The position numbers and the translations under genes were made by a program. A stretch of 64,000 nucleotides of DNA, taken from positions 1 through 64,000 of the forward strand of contig NZ_CABUHK010000019.1 in assembly GCF_902491285.1 (NCBI RefSeq), read 5' to 3'. How positions within the stretch are numbered: the first letter of the stretch is position 1; each line of letters starts with the position of its first letter. Source of the stretch: an uncultured Bacteroides sp. GTDB taxonomy: Bacteria; Bacteroidota; Bacteroidia; Bacteroidales; Bacteroidaceae. Below, one piece after another: positions 33,268 through 41,967 of this stretch. The notes below the pieces were generated by a model, which ran no database searches, had not been told where the DNA came from, and worked only from the letters and a program-made list of their open reading frames with translations.

Positions 33268-33420
33268 TACTGAAAACGTTCTTTGATAAAGATGAGATAT
33301 TAAGAGGTGATATTTATAAGAAAGGGCATGAGTACCGTTTTTTAATGCAAATTCGGTGCAAATAGATTTTATAAATATCATAAGATATTAGTTATAAGCG
33401 TTTTATGTGGTGTAGAAAAA

Positions 33421-33464
33421 CGCCTCTCACGCATGTAATACGAGTTCGATTCTCGTACCCACTA
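33421..33464 (+). tRNA. Partial tRNA (3' part, probably Glu-CUC), attachment site
   Basis: The stretch contains the anticodon loop CTCTCAC, a complete T arm (ACGAG, loop TTCGATT, CTCGT), the acceptor 3' half ACCCACT and the discriminator A. The 5' half (acceptor AGTGGGT, D arm, and the 5' anticodon stem) is absent: the bases before the loop do not pair with GCATG after it. This is what a phage attachment core looks like after integration into a tRNA gene. The anticodon CTC would read GAG (Glu). The full gene should lie just left of base 1. Confidence 0.75.
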
Positions 33465-33477
33465 CTATATGAATATC

Positions 33478-33509
33478 AGCCTCTTACCAATAAGTAAGAG
33501 GCTTTTTTT
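33478..33509 (+). terminator. tRNA terminator
   Basis: A perfect 10-bp stem (AGCCTCTTAC/GTAAGAGGCT), 6-base loop and a T-run follow the tRNA 3' part. This is probably the original host terminator. Confidence 0.85.
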
Positions 33510-33529
33510 ATTGCCCTATATCTATATCA

Positions 33530-33580
33530 AAGTATCGTTTTTTAGACATTATAAACGGGTATCTTCAAAAGAAAAAATGT
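33530..33580 (+). repeat. Relic similar to the prophage left end
   Basis: About 50 bases match 70-119 upstream of the integrase with few changes, including the shared run TTATAAACGGGTATC. It lies outside the prophage, 66 bases after the tRNA end. The copy is followed directly by host sequence without any integrase gene. Confidence 0.6.
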
Positions 33581-33595
33581 CAATTGTAGTTCTAA

Positions 33596-34327
33596 CTACA
33601 TTCCCTCTTCTAATTTATATATCTCAAAGAAAGACTCCTTATCAATCCTTAGCCGAATTCTATCTTCCCGTTTCTGCCCTGCCAGATTCACGAATAAGTT
33701 GAAATATAGCTGGCTGAAAGAAAGGTTGGAACGATCATATTCTATATCGAACGTCCAGATTCTGCGGAAAGAGTCGAAATAGGCAAAAGATTGCTCCCCG
33801 CCTTTACACATGAAGACTTCCGGGAAAGATGTAGGTGGATACGGTTGGAATAAGCTCGCCAGTTGGGCATAAACAAAGTCGATCATCCATTCATCCCCCA
33901 ACAAGGCCAATTCGCCTTTCAAGCGAAGTTTGACCGCATAAGCCGTAGTCACATCCGGCGAGGTATAGATAGGAACCTGGCTTTCTTCCGGATAATTGCC
34001 ATCCTTATAGCCGAGACTCATCGTCAATCCCGACTTACCGATTCCATTAAACCCGTCGGCTACCTGACCATCAGCCAACTGATTTTTCAGATTCACCATA
34101 AACGTCAGTTTGCCGAGGGTAGGATCCCCCGGATATTGCGCTACCGTATCCAGCACATAATCTTCAGTATTATAACTCCGGGCAACCAATTCACCCTTTC
34201 CGTCTTCCATAGCCGGACCGCCATTCTCAACATCCACATTGCCTACCGGATAATATATAGCATCATTATCCCTCGTACAACCACAAAAACACAGCAGTAA
34301 CACTGCCAATCCTATAATCTTATTCAT
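33596..34327 (-). CDS. Secreted lipoprotein of unknown function
   Basis: Started at MNKIIGLAVLLLCFCGC (243 aa); the frame extends 32 codons upstream without a good signal. The lipobox ends with Cys17 and the mature protein is beta-rich and acidic. A Bacteroides surface or periplasmic lipoprotein is the likely type. It diverges from the Crp/Fnr gene. I do not recognise the family. Confidence 0.75.
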   Translation of the reverse strand: MNKIIGLAVLLLCFCGCTRDNDAIYYPVGNVDVENGGPAMEDGKGELVARSYNTEDYVLDTVAQYPGDPTLGKLTFMVNLKNQLADGQVADGFNGIGKSGLTMSLGYKDGNYPEESQVPIYTSPDVTTAYAVKLRLKGELALLGDEWMIDFVYAQLASLFQPYPPTSFPEVFMCKGGEQSFAYFDSFRRIWTFDIEYDRSNLSFSQLYFNLFVNLAGQKREDRIRLRIDKESFFEIYKLEEGM

Positions 34328-34380
34328 TATCGTCTTACATCTTGATTTAGAGAACAAATATACATCTTTTTTGCAGCACA

Positions 34381-34413
34381 CTTGATTTATGTCAACCGTT
34401 TTTAGTATTTTTG
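34381..34413 (+). promoter_or_regulatory. Promoter of the Crp/Fnr-family gene
   Basis: CTTG (34381-34384) and the -7 box TATTTTTG (34406-34413) are spaced by 21 bases and lie about 23 bases upstream of the start. Confidence 0.55.
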
Positions 34414-34435
34414 CACACATCAAGACAGAAAAGAC

Positions 34436-35020
34436 ATGGATACACTATTAAGAGATACCGTAAATGCCGTTGTAAACTCCCGTTTTCCCGAGATGAGTAT
34501 AGAAGGAAGGCGGCAGATAGAAAGTATACTGATTCGTGAAGAATTCCCTAAAGGCGCCATCGCGCTGAATGAAGGAGAAGTAGCTCATGAAATCGTATTT
34601 GTCGGCAAAGGAATGCTCAGACAATACTACTATAAAAATGGGAAAGACGTCACCGAACATTTCTCCTATGAAGGTTGCATCGTCATGTGCATCGAGAGCT
34701 TTCTGAAGCAAGTGCCTACACGACTGATAGTAGAAACTCTGGAACCCTCCATAATCTATCTGTTCCCCCGGGACATGATACAGAAACTGGCAAGAGAGAA
34801 CTGGGAAATCAATATGTTCTATCAGAAAATATTGGAATACTCCCTCATCGTATCACAGGTAAAAGCAGACTCCTGGCGCTTCGAATCCGCCCGCGAACGC
34901 TACAACCTCTTGCTCGAGACACACCCTGAAATCATCAAACGGGCTCCTTTGGCATACATAGCCTCATACCTGCTGATGACACCCGAAACATTAAGTCGCG
35001 TACGCTCCGGCGTTTTATAA
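34436..35020 (+). CDS. Crp/Fnr-family transcriptional regulator
   Basis: The 194-aa regulator has a cyclic-nucleotide-binding-like beta-barrel (residues 25-115; KGAIALNEGEVAHEIVFVGKGMLRQYY) and a C-terminal helix-turn-helix (APLAYIASYLLMTPETLSRVR). No Fe-S Cys cluster is seen. It ends about 35 bases before the convergent AraC gene. Its target is not evident from position. Confidence 0.9.
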   Translation: MDTLLRDTVNAVVNSRFPEMSIEGRRQIESILIREEFPKGAIALNEGEVAHEIVFVGKGMLRQYYYKNGKDVTEHFSYEGCIVMCIESFLKQVPTRLIVETLEPSIIYLFPRDMIQKLARENWEINMFYQKILEYSLIVSQVKADSWRFESARERYNLLLETHPEIIKRAPLAYIASYLLMTPETLSRVRSGVL

Positions 35021-35054
35021 AAACTGCCCTCAATAACGATAACAGAACTGCCCG

Positions 35055-35957
35055 TTATCGGCTTTTGCGGTATTCCTTGGGAGACATACCTGTATAATGC
35101 TTGAAATACTTCCCGAAGAACGACTGGTTCGCAAAGTTCAACCGGTCCGCAATCTCCTGTATATTCATACTTGAAGAATTCAGCAACGCTTTCGCTTCCA
35201 GAACTACAAATTCGTCAATCCACTCTCCCACGGTTTTTCCACTGACCTCTTTCACCACACCCGACAGATGCTTCGGTGTCAGACAAAGCTGATCCGCATA
35301 AAACCTCACACTACGCTCAGACTGGTAAGACTCAACCAAAGACTCATAAAAACGTTCGAAGATATACTCCTTTCTGCTCTTAGTTTTCGACGCAGCAGCC
35401 GCAGCAGGAGCGTGACTGTTAAAGATATTACAAAGTTCGAAGAAAAAGCCCTGCATCAATCCCATCACGGCTTCCTTGCGGTATGCACCCTCTTTGTCCC
35501 TCAGCCGTTTCCTCACAAATGCATGATACTCTTTCACCACTTCCTGCTCATGCGGAGTAAGACTAAAACACGGGTAATCCTTCAAATAAAAAAACAGCGA
35601 AAGCATATTCCCCGCTTTGGGCAATGTCTCCAATATATTCTTCGACACAGCAAAGAATATGCCCCTATAATTAGAGCTGAAGTATCGCCGTTCAATAATC
35701 TGATTCGGCAACGCCACCATCATCACCCCCGGAGACAGTTGATACTCGCGCAAACTGATATTTAAAGCCCCTTCTCCTTCCAGACAAAGCCCCACCGTCA
35801 ACACTTCCATTTTACTGGGACCATCATATAAGGAAACAACGCTCTCCGTATCGAAGAGCGCTATATCATTATCAATAACATCAATGCAGTTTGAATCTAG
35901 ATGCTTAGATTGAACCACCGAAGAAATACCAATCTTCGGAATACTTTGAATATCCAT
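35055..35957 (-). CDS. AraC-family transcriptional regulator
   Basis: The 300-aa protein has an N-terminal cupin-like sensor half and a C-terminal pair of helix-turn-helix motifs (FYADQLCLTPKHLSGVVKEV and IQEIADRLNFANQSFFGKYFK) ending YTGMSPKEYRKS. The signal ligand is unknown. It converges on the Crp/Fnr gene and lies next to the 5'-nucleotidase operon, though its promoter faces away. Confidence 0.92.
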   Translation of the reverse strand: MDIQSIPKIGISSVVQSKHLDSNCIDVIDNDIALFDTESVVSLYDGPSKMEVLTVGLCLEGEGALNISLREYQLSPGVMMVALPNQIIERRYFSSNYRGIFFAVSKNILETLPKAGNMLSLFFYLKDYPCFSLTPHEQEVVKEYHAFVRKRLRDKEGAYRKEAVMGLMQGFFFELCNIFNSHAPAAAAASKTKSRKEYIFERFYESLVESYQSERSVRFYADQLCLTPKHLSGVVKEVSGKTVGEWIDEFVVLEAKALLNSSSMNIQEIADRLNFANQSFFGKYFKHYTGMSPKEYRKSR

Positions 35958-36046
35958 ACTCTCTCTTTTTTACGACAAATATACCAGCAATAAATCAGAC
36001 ATACAAGTCAAGATAGGATATTACAGGACAAAACGACCATTTTTGG

Positions 36047-37792
36047 CTACTTATTGACCACCCCGAATAAATACTCCGAATCACGTTTGGCAGCAGGCAC
36101 CGTCCACTCTTCCGGAACAAATTTCCACTGATTCAACGCTTTCGGGTCCATCACTCCCTTTTTCTCGATGTAATTCATCAGATAGAAACGAAGGTCCTTA
36201 TCCGTAGAAAAAACGATGCGCTCCTTCAACTTCTCCTGAGGAATCCCCGACCCTTTCGTCAACAATTCTCCGCCGCCGTTGCCCCGGTAAGAGTTCAGCG
36301 CTACCCTGTAAATCTTATCCAAATGGAAAGGAGAACCATCCGCCATACTGACAATCGTCACCTTCTCCCCTTGCGGTTTCGTGACATCTACCGTATAAAT
36401 AATGCCCGAAGCCGAATCAAAGTTAAAGCTGAAATTCTGGAAAGAAGCCCTGTCCTCTGCACCCTCACGACGTTTCTCCTTGAACCAGAGCAGATGGTCG
36501 TCCGGCGATTTCATTTGGTTAGTCCACATATAATACGACATTTCCAGGAAGTCCTTAATTTCCTTTCCCGACAATGTCATCACATACAACATATTCTCAT
36601 ACTTATATAAGTTGAACATATCGCTGACGTACACATCCCCCTTCTTTATCTCCGCGTCGAACGAAAGCGGAGCGGCAAAGGAAATCTCAGCCCCCGTGAT
36701 GTCGAGCTGCAACGTATGTATCAAGTCGATAAAAGCAGAAGGACCGAAAAACGAAGGATGCGTAGAAATATCCTCGGTAAACGTGCCAATCTTCTTGGAA
36801 ACGAACTTCTGCACCGCCTCATACTGCGGAGCGAAACGCTTCATAAAGTCCTCGCTGACACCATAATCCTTCGTAGCCGTCAGTACTCCCTGAATATCCT
36901 TGCCCACTACCTTGCCGTCTTTCATCCTGACAGTTACGTCAATATTGGACAAAACAACCCCATTGCTTGCCGGGTCGATAACCAGCACCGAATCTCCGGC
37001 AACATTCACCACTTTCTTACATTCACGGGCATGGTCGTGTCCCATCAACACCATATCAAAACCCGGTACATTCTTCGCCACATTCAAAGATGCATTCTCA
37101 TTATATTTTCCCGACATCTTGAACGCTTCCTGTCCCGCATGGAACAGTCCGATTACCAAGTCCGGCTTTTCCGTTTCACGGATAATCTTCATCCACTTGC
37201 GTGCCGTCTCTTCCATATCGTCGAAACGCAACCCCTTCCACAGATTTTCAGAAAGCCATGCCGGGATAGCAGGCGTAATCATTCCAAGAACAACAATCTT
37301 CACACCGTCACGTTCCAGCACCTTATAAGGCGGAAGATGCGTCTTTCCCGTAGAAGTATCCATGATATTGGCACCCAATACAGGAAAGTCACAAGTACCA
37401 ATCCAACGGTCGAATACCGCGCGTCCCGTTTCCACATCATGGTTACCCATGTTGCCGGCATCATACTTCATATAATTCATCATTTCCGCGCAAAGATGCG
37501 GAGACACGGTATCAATGTAATTATAATAATAAGCGGTAGGCTGCCCTTGCAGAATATCCCCGTTATCCAACAATATCAAGTTGCCCTTATACTGCTGCCG
37601 CTCTTTCTGCACAAACGAGTAGATGCGCGCCAGACTGCCTTTCCACTCCTGGCGGGTGATAAAATTGTAAGGATAATAATTGCCGTGCACGTCGCTTGTT
37701 TCTACAATCTTCAGCTTCACTACTTTTTCCTGCGCTGCCACCGACAGCACCAGGCATAGAAGCCAGAAATAAATCAATGTAATCCGTTTCAT
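36047..37792 (-). CDS. Secreted 5'-nucleotidase / 2',3'-cyclic phosphodiesterase
   Basis: The 581-aa enzyme, with a signal peptide (residues 1-20), is predicted to release phosphate from nucleotides in the periplasm. Metallophosphatase motifs are intact: TSDVHGN, DNGD, GNHDVETG, GLFHAG, and GHDHA. The C-terminal half is the 5-nucleotidase domain (DLIHTLQLDITGAEISFAAP, NSYRGNGGGE). Its start overlaps the sensor kinase stop by 4 bases (ATGA), so both are translated together. This suggests the kinase may sense a nucleotide or phosphate-related ligand. Confidence 0.92.
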   Translation of the reverse strand: MKRITLIYFWLLCLVLSVAAQEKVVKLKIVETSDVHGNYYPYNFITRQEWKGSLARIYSFVQKERQQYKGNLILLDNGDILQGQPTAYYYNYIDTVSPHLCAEMMNYMKYDAGNMGNHDVETGRAVFDRWIGTCDFPVLGANIMDTSTGKTHLPPYKVLERDGVKIVVLGMITPAIPAWLSENLWKGLRFDDMEETARKWMKIIRETEKPDLVIGLFHAGQEAFKMSGKYNENASLNVAKNVPGFDMVLMGHDHARECKKVVNVAGDSVLVIDPASNGVVLSNIDVTVRMKDGKVVGKDIQGVLTATKDYGVSEDFMKRFAPQYEAVQKFVSKKIGTFTEDISTHPSFFGPSAFIDLIHTLQLDITGAEISFAAPLSFDAEIKKGDVYVSDMFNLYKYENMLYVMTLSGKEIKDFLEMSYYMWTNQMKSPDDHLLWFKEKRREGAEDRASFQNFSFNFDSASGIIYTVDVTKPQGEKVTIVSMADGSPFHLDKIYRVALNSYRGNGGGELLTKGSGIPQEKLKERIVFSTDKDLRFYLMNYIEKKGVMDPKALNQWKFVPEEWTVPAAKRDSEYLFGVVNK

Positions 37793-39717
37793 TCTTTTTC
37801 TATTTTTAGCGGATGCGAGAATACGAAGCGAGCCCCACCGGTATAGTCGGAATCAATCCATATAGCACCCTTCCATTTATAAACAATCAATTTGCAGATA
37901 GACAACCCCAGACCTGTTCCCTGAGCATATTCGTTCAGCTTCTCAAAACGTTCGAACACAAGTCCCTGCTTCTCTTTCGGGATGCCGCATCCCGTGTCCG
38001 TCACTGAGAAAACAGCCATTTGCTTCTCCTCATCTATCGAAAAGTCCAACGTAATCTTTCCTTTTTTCGTGAACTTATCAGCATTGGACATCAGGTTGAT
38101 TATCACCTGCTGCATACGCTGCACGTCCGTCACCATTCGGTAAGTCTCAACCTCCGAAGTAAACAGGAACCGGTTGTCCGACGACTGCCGCGAGAAACTG
38201 ACCGAAGCGACAACCTGCCTGCACAACTGCACCACGTCGCACTCTTCCCAAGTCAAAGTCACCCGGTTGGCTTCCAAGCGTGAAAGGTCGAGAATATCAT
38301 TAATCAGACGAAGCAGCAAGTCCGAGTTCGTTTTGATAATCTGATAATAAGACTGCTGCTCCTCTTCCGTACAGTCGCCTACGGCAAGCACATCCGAGAA
38401 TCCGACAATCGAATTCAACGGTGTCCGTATCTCATGGCTCATATTAGCCAGAAAAGCACTCTTCAGGCGATTGGACTCTTCCGCCCTGTCCTTCGCTGTG
38501 CGCAAATCCTTTTCCGACTTCAACAGTTCATCTTTCAGACGCTTGGTGCGGAAATAAAAGAAAAGAGAAATAAACAGCCCCAACGTCACTATCACAAACA
38601 AAGCACACGCCGACCATATCTGATACATATATTGCTGATAAAACGAAACCGGCTGATTGACAAGCTGCACATCGAAAGGCAACCCGTTCGGATTCACTCC
38701 CCACTCTTTGACCTTCCGGCTGTCCAGCACCGCCTTACTACCGATAATCTCCAGATGTTTCTCCACATCGCCCGCCTGATTATCCAGCCGGACGGATTCC
38801 ATCGCCATTTCTCTTCCCACCTTCCGATAATCCGGCAACACGCCGCCGATAGCCCAATACCCCAGACTCACCGATGAAGGCGTAAACGCCGGAATAGTGG
38901 GAGTCGCTTCCATCATCGCATACGTGGCGTTCCGCATGAAATATCCCTCGTTCATATCCACCCGCCAAGTTCCCACCATAATCACCGTATTTTCCGGCAG
39001 ATGCCTCAGTTCCTCGACAATAGTATAAATCGTATGTTTCCGCCCGTCCATCAGAATCAAGTCCAGATCGGGGAATTTCTTCATCTCCCTTCGCACCAAT
39101 GCCTGCATGGTCACTCCGCCATAGGTATTGTCCGAGATAAAAGCGATATGCTTCGTCTTCGGATAAAACGCCTGAATCATGCGGATATTATCCTCTATAT
39201 TATAATGGTTGATAAAGCCCGATTTCAGTTCGGGGATATTCAGATGGTCGTCAAAGATATCGACCGATTCGGGCATCCAGCTATCGAGGTCCGCCATCGC
39301 ATCCTTCGGCAATATCACCACATTGCTGCTGACCAGGCTACACATCACAGGCACTTTCACCTGCATCGAATCCCTCTGCGACAAATAAGCCGCCCATGCT
39401 TCCTGTCCCAACAAAATAATCTGAGCCGGACGGCTCTCCCCCTTATATTTAGAAAGAATCTGCGTCATCATATCGCTCCACAAAGGAGACTCGGAGAAAC
39501 TTTTGCAGTTCATGTTCTCGATGATAATATCCCGCTTTCCATCCAACTTCTTATACTCTTCCATATAATCTGAAATCGTCACCGAAGTCTGGTGCGCAGC
39601 CGGATTATAAGAACAGATAATCAGAATCGGATTCTTATCTTTAGAGACAGCAAAAACTTCCATTGACTGTAGAAGCCAAATGAAAAAGATAAAAAGATGC
39701 CCGGAATATCTTAGCAT
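37789..39717 (-). CDS. Sensor histidine kinase with periplasmic binding-protein domain
   Basis: Started at MLRYSGHLFIF (642 aa; an extra Met lies 8 codons upstream). A signal helix is followed by a periplasmic domain (about 30-345) shaped like an ABC-type substrate-binding protein (ILIICSYNPAAHQTS, IILLGQEAW, IAFISDNTYGGVTM), a membrane helix (about 355-375) and a coiled coil. The kinase core has the phospho-acceptor His in NMSHEIRTPLNS, the N box INLMSNADKFT, DTGCGIP and GTGLGLSI. No receiver domain or separate response regulator is close. It is coupled to the nucleotidase gene. Confidence 0.92.
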   Translation of the reverse strand: MLRYSGHLFIFFIWLLQSMEVFAVSKDKNPILIICSYNPAAHQTSVTISDYMEEYKKLDGKRDIIIENMNCKSFSESPLWSDMMTQILSKYKGESRPAQIILLGQEAWAAYLSQRDSMQVKVPVMCSLVSSNVVILPKDAMADLDSWMPESVDIFDDHLNIPELKSGFINHYNIEDNIRMIQAFYPKTKHIAFISDNTYGGVTMQALVRREMKKFPDLDLILMDGRKHTIYTIVEELRHLPENTVIMVGTWRVDMNEGYFMRNATYAMMEATPTIPAFTPSSVSLGYWAIGGVLPDYRKVGREMAMESVRLDNQAGDVEKHLEIIGSKAVLDSRKVKEWGVNPNGLPFDVQLVNQPVSFYQQYMYQIWSACALFVIVTLGLFISLFFYFRTKRLKDELLKSEKDLRTAKDRAEESNRLKSAFLANMSHEIRTPLNSIVGFSDVLAVGDCTEEEQQSYYQIIKTNSDLLLRLINDILDLSRLEANRVTLTWEECDVVQLCRQVVASVSFSRQSSDNRFLFTSEVETYRMVTDVQRMQQVIINLMSNADKFTKKGKITLDFSIDEEKQMAVFSVTDTGCGIPKEKQGLVFERFEKLNEYAQGTGLGLSICKLIVYKWKGAIWIDSDYTGGARFVFSHPLKIEKE

Positions 39718-39772
39718 AATAATGCAGTTTTGATGTGTCAATTCATTTATTTAAACCGCAAATATAATAAAA

Positions 39773-39806
39773 CTTGTCGGGTTTATGAGATTTATATGTA
39801 TTTTTG
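39773..39806 (+). promoter_or_regulatory. Promoter of tex
   Basis: CTTG (39773-39776) and the -7 TATTTTTG (39799-39806) are 22 bases apart, and the start codon is at 39835. Confidence 0.5.
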
Positions 39807-39834
39807 TCGCTCATTCATTTTCAAAAAATTGTTT

Positions 39835-41967
39835 ATGGAATTATTTCACAAAATGATTTCCGGACTACTGGGAATACCGGAAAAACAAATAAGCAGCACA
39901 CTCCGCCTTTTGGGTGAAGGTGCTACGATTCCTTTTATCAGCCGCTACCGTAAAGAAGTTACGGGCGGGCTGGATGAAGTCCAGATAGAGCAAATCAAGG
40001 AACAACACGATAAGTTGTGCGACATAGCCAAACGGAAAGAGACGATTCTCAGCACCATCACCGAACAGGGAAAGCTGACCGCCGAACTGGAAAAACGTAT
40101 CAACGACACCTGGAATCCGACGGAACTGGAAGACATCTATCTCCCCTACAAGCCCAAACGGAAGACACGTGCCGAAGCAGCCCGCCAGAAAGGACTGGAA
40201 CCGCTTGCCACTATCCTGATGTTACAAAGAGAAAACAACCTCGACGCCCGTGCCGCATCTTTCGTGAAAGGTGAAGTGAAAGACGTGGAAGACGCTCTGA
40301 AAGGAGCCCGTGACATCATCGCCGAACAAGTAAACGAAGACGAACGTGCCCGTAATGCCGTACGTAACCAATTCGCCCGACAGGCCGAAATCAGCGCCAA
40401 AGTACTGAAAGGCAAAGAGGAAGAAGCCGCCAAGTACCGTGATTACTTCGACTTCTCCGAACCGCTGAAACGCTGCACTTCGCACCGCCTGCTGGCCATC
40501 CGCCGGGCAGAATCGGAAGGACTGCTGAAAGTCTCCATCACCCCGGACGACGAAGCGTGCATCGAACGCCTGGAACGCCAGTTCGTACGCGGCAACAACG
40601 AATGCAGCCGGCAAGTGAACGAAGCCACCATTGATGCTTACAAACGCCTGCTCAAACCTTCCATCGAAACAGAATTTGCCGCCCAATCGAAAGAGAAGGC
40701 GGACGATGAAGCCATCCGCGTATTCACCGAAAACCTTCGCCAACTACTTCTCGCAGCTCCCTTGGGACAAAAACGGGTGCTCGCCATCGACCCCGGATTC
40801 CGTACCGGATGCAAGGTCGTCTGTCTCGACGCACAAGGAAACCTGCTGCATAACGAAAATATCTACCCGCATCCGCCGGTCAACAAAACCAGTGAGGCGG
40901 CAGCAAAACTCCGCAAGATGGTCGAAGCCTATCAGATAGAAGCCATCTCTATCGGCAACGGAACGGCAAGCCGCGAAACGGAAGACTTCATCAGCCGCCA
41001 AAGTTTCGACCGCCAGATTCCCGTATTTGTAGTCAGCGAGCAGGGAGCTTCCATCTATTCGGCTTCCAAAATCGCCCGCGACGAATTTCCCGAATATGAC
41101 GTGACGGTCAGAGGAGCTGTTTCCATCGGACGCCGACTGATGGACCCGTTGGCGGAATTAGTGAAAATAGACCCAAAATCCATCGGAGTCGGTCAGTACC
41201 AGCACGATGTAGACCAGGCGAAACTGAAGAAAGCGCTCGACCAGACCGTAGAGAACTGCGTGAACCTCGTCGGAGTCAACCTGAACACGGCAAGCAGCCA
41301 TCTGCTGACCTATATTTCCGGTTTAGGCCCGCAACTGGCGCAAAATATCGTCAACTACCGGGCAGAAAACGGCGCCTTCGGCTCACGTAAGGAATTGATG
41401 AAAGTCCCGCGCATGGGCGCAAAAGCCTTCGAGCAGTGTGCAGGATTCTTACGTATCCCCGGAGCAAAGAACCCGCTGGACAACACAGCCGTGCATCCCG
41501 AAAGCTACCACATCGTAGAGCAGATGGCAAAAGACCTGAAATGTACCGTCGACGAACTAATAGCCGACAAGGAACTTCGCCAGAAGATTAACATCTCCGA
41601 CTATATCACTCCCACCGTCGGTCTGCCTACCTTACAGGATATCCTGCAAGAGCTTGACAAACCGGGACGTGACCCGCGTAAAGCTATCAAGGTATTCGAA
41701 TTTGACAAGAACGTGCGCACCATAGCCGATTTGCGCGAAGGCATGATTCTTCCGGGCATTGTCGGCAATATCACCAATTTCGGCGCTTTCGTCGATATAG
41801 GAATCAAGGAGAACGGACTCGTGCATCTCTCCCAGCTAGCCGAACGGTTCATCTCCGACCCGACGGACGTTGTATCCATCCATCAGCAAGTCATGGTGAG
41901 AGTGATGAACGTAGATACCGACCGGAAACGGATTCAACTCAGCATGATCGGGGTACCGCAAGACTGA
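39835..41967 (+). CDS. tex: Tex RNA-binding transcription accessory protein
   Basis: Started at MELFHKMISG (710 aa); the frame begins at 39730 but the first 35 residues are unlike Tex. Domains in order: the N-terminal Tex helical core, a YqgF/RNase H-like domain near residue 312 (VLAIDPGFRTGCKV), two helix-hairpin-helix segments (about 480-545; NIVNYRAENG, GAKAFEQCAGFLRI) and a C-terminal S1 domain (about 630-700; GIVGNITNFGAFVDIG). Tex binds nucleic acid and affects transcription and RNA handling. The 3' end overlaps the convergent protease gene by 29 bases. Confidence 0.95.
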   Translation: MELFHKMISGLLGIPEKQISSTLRLLGEGATIPFISRYRKEVTGGLDEVQIEQIKEQHDKLCDIAKRKETILSTITEQGKLTAELEKRINDTWNPTELEDIYLPYKPKRKTRAEAARQKGLEPLATILMLQRENNLDARAASFVKGEVKDVEDALKGARDIIAEQVNEDERARNAVRNQFARQAEISAKVLKGKEEEAAKYRDYFDFSEPLKRCTSHRLLAIRRAESEGLLKVSITPDDEACIERLERQFVRGNNECSRQVNEATIDAYKRLLKPSIETEFAAQSKEKADDEAIRVFTENLRQLLLAAPLGQKRVLAIDPGFRTGCKVVCLDAQGNLLHNENIYPHPPVNKTSEAAAKLRKMVEAYQIEAISIGNGTASRETEDFISRQSFDRQIPVFVVSEQGASIYSASKIARDEFPEYDVTVRGAVSIGRRLMDPLAELVKIDPKSIGVGQYQHDVDQAKLKKALDQTVENCVNLVGVNLNTASSHLLTYISGLGPQLAQNIVNYRAENGAFGSRKELMKVPRMGAKAFEQCAGFLRIPGAKNPLDNTAVHPESYHIVEQMAKDLKCTVDELIADKELRQKINISDYITPTVGLPTLQDILQELDKPGRDPRKAIKVFEFDKNVRTIADLREGMILPGIVGNITNFGAFVDIGIKENGLVHLSQLAERFISDPTDVVSIHQQVMVRVMNVDTDRKRIQLSMIGVPQD

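Larger units (their letters stand above)
1..33464. mobile_element. Integrated siphophage (prophage)
   Basis: The block runs from an integrase at the left to a duplicated tRNA 3' end at the right. It contains every module of an HK97-type siphophage: integrase, repressor, replication, terminase, portal, protease, capsid, connectors, tail tube, tape measure, fibre and lysis genes. The late genes are intact and closely packed with short overlaps, so the phage looks functional. The left boundary is inferred to lie just before base 1, because the attachment core is probably tRNA sequence that is not seen at the left. No other phage genes occur to the right of 33464. Confidence 0.9.

Noticed and set aside
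33421..33464. Complete tRNA gene at the right end
   Set aside because: Bases before the anticodon loop do not form the 5' acceptor, D arm or anticodon stem; only the 3' part is present.
36716..37759. 347-aa plus-strand frame opposite the nucleotidase
   Set aside because: The nucleotidase has all its catalytic motifs on the other strand; this frame is rich in His, Arg and Ile as expected for an antisense shadow.
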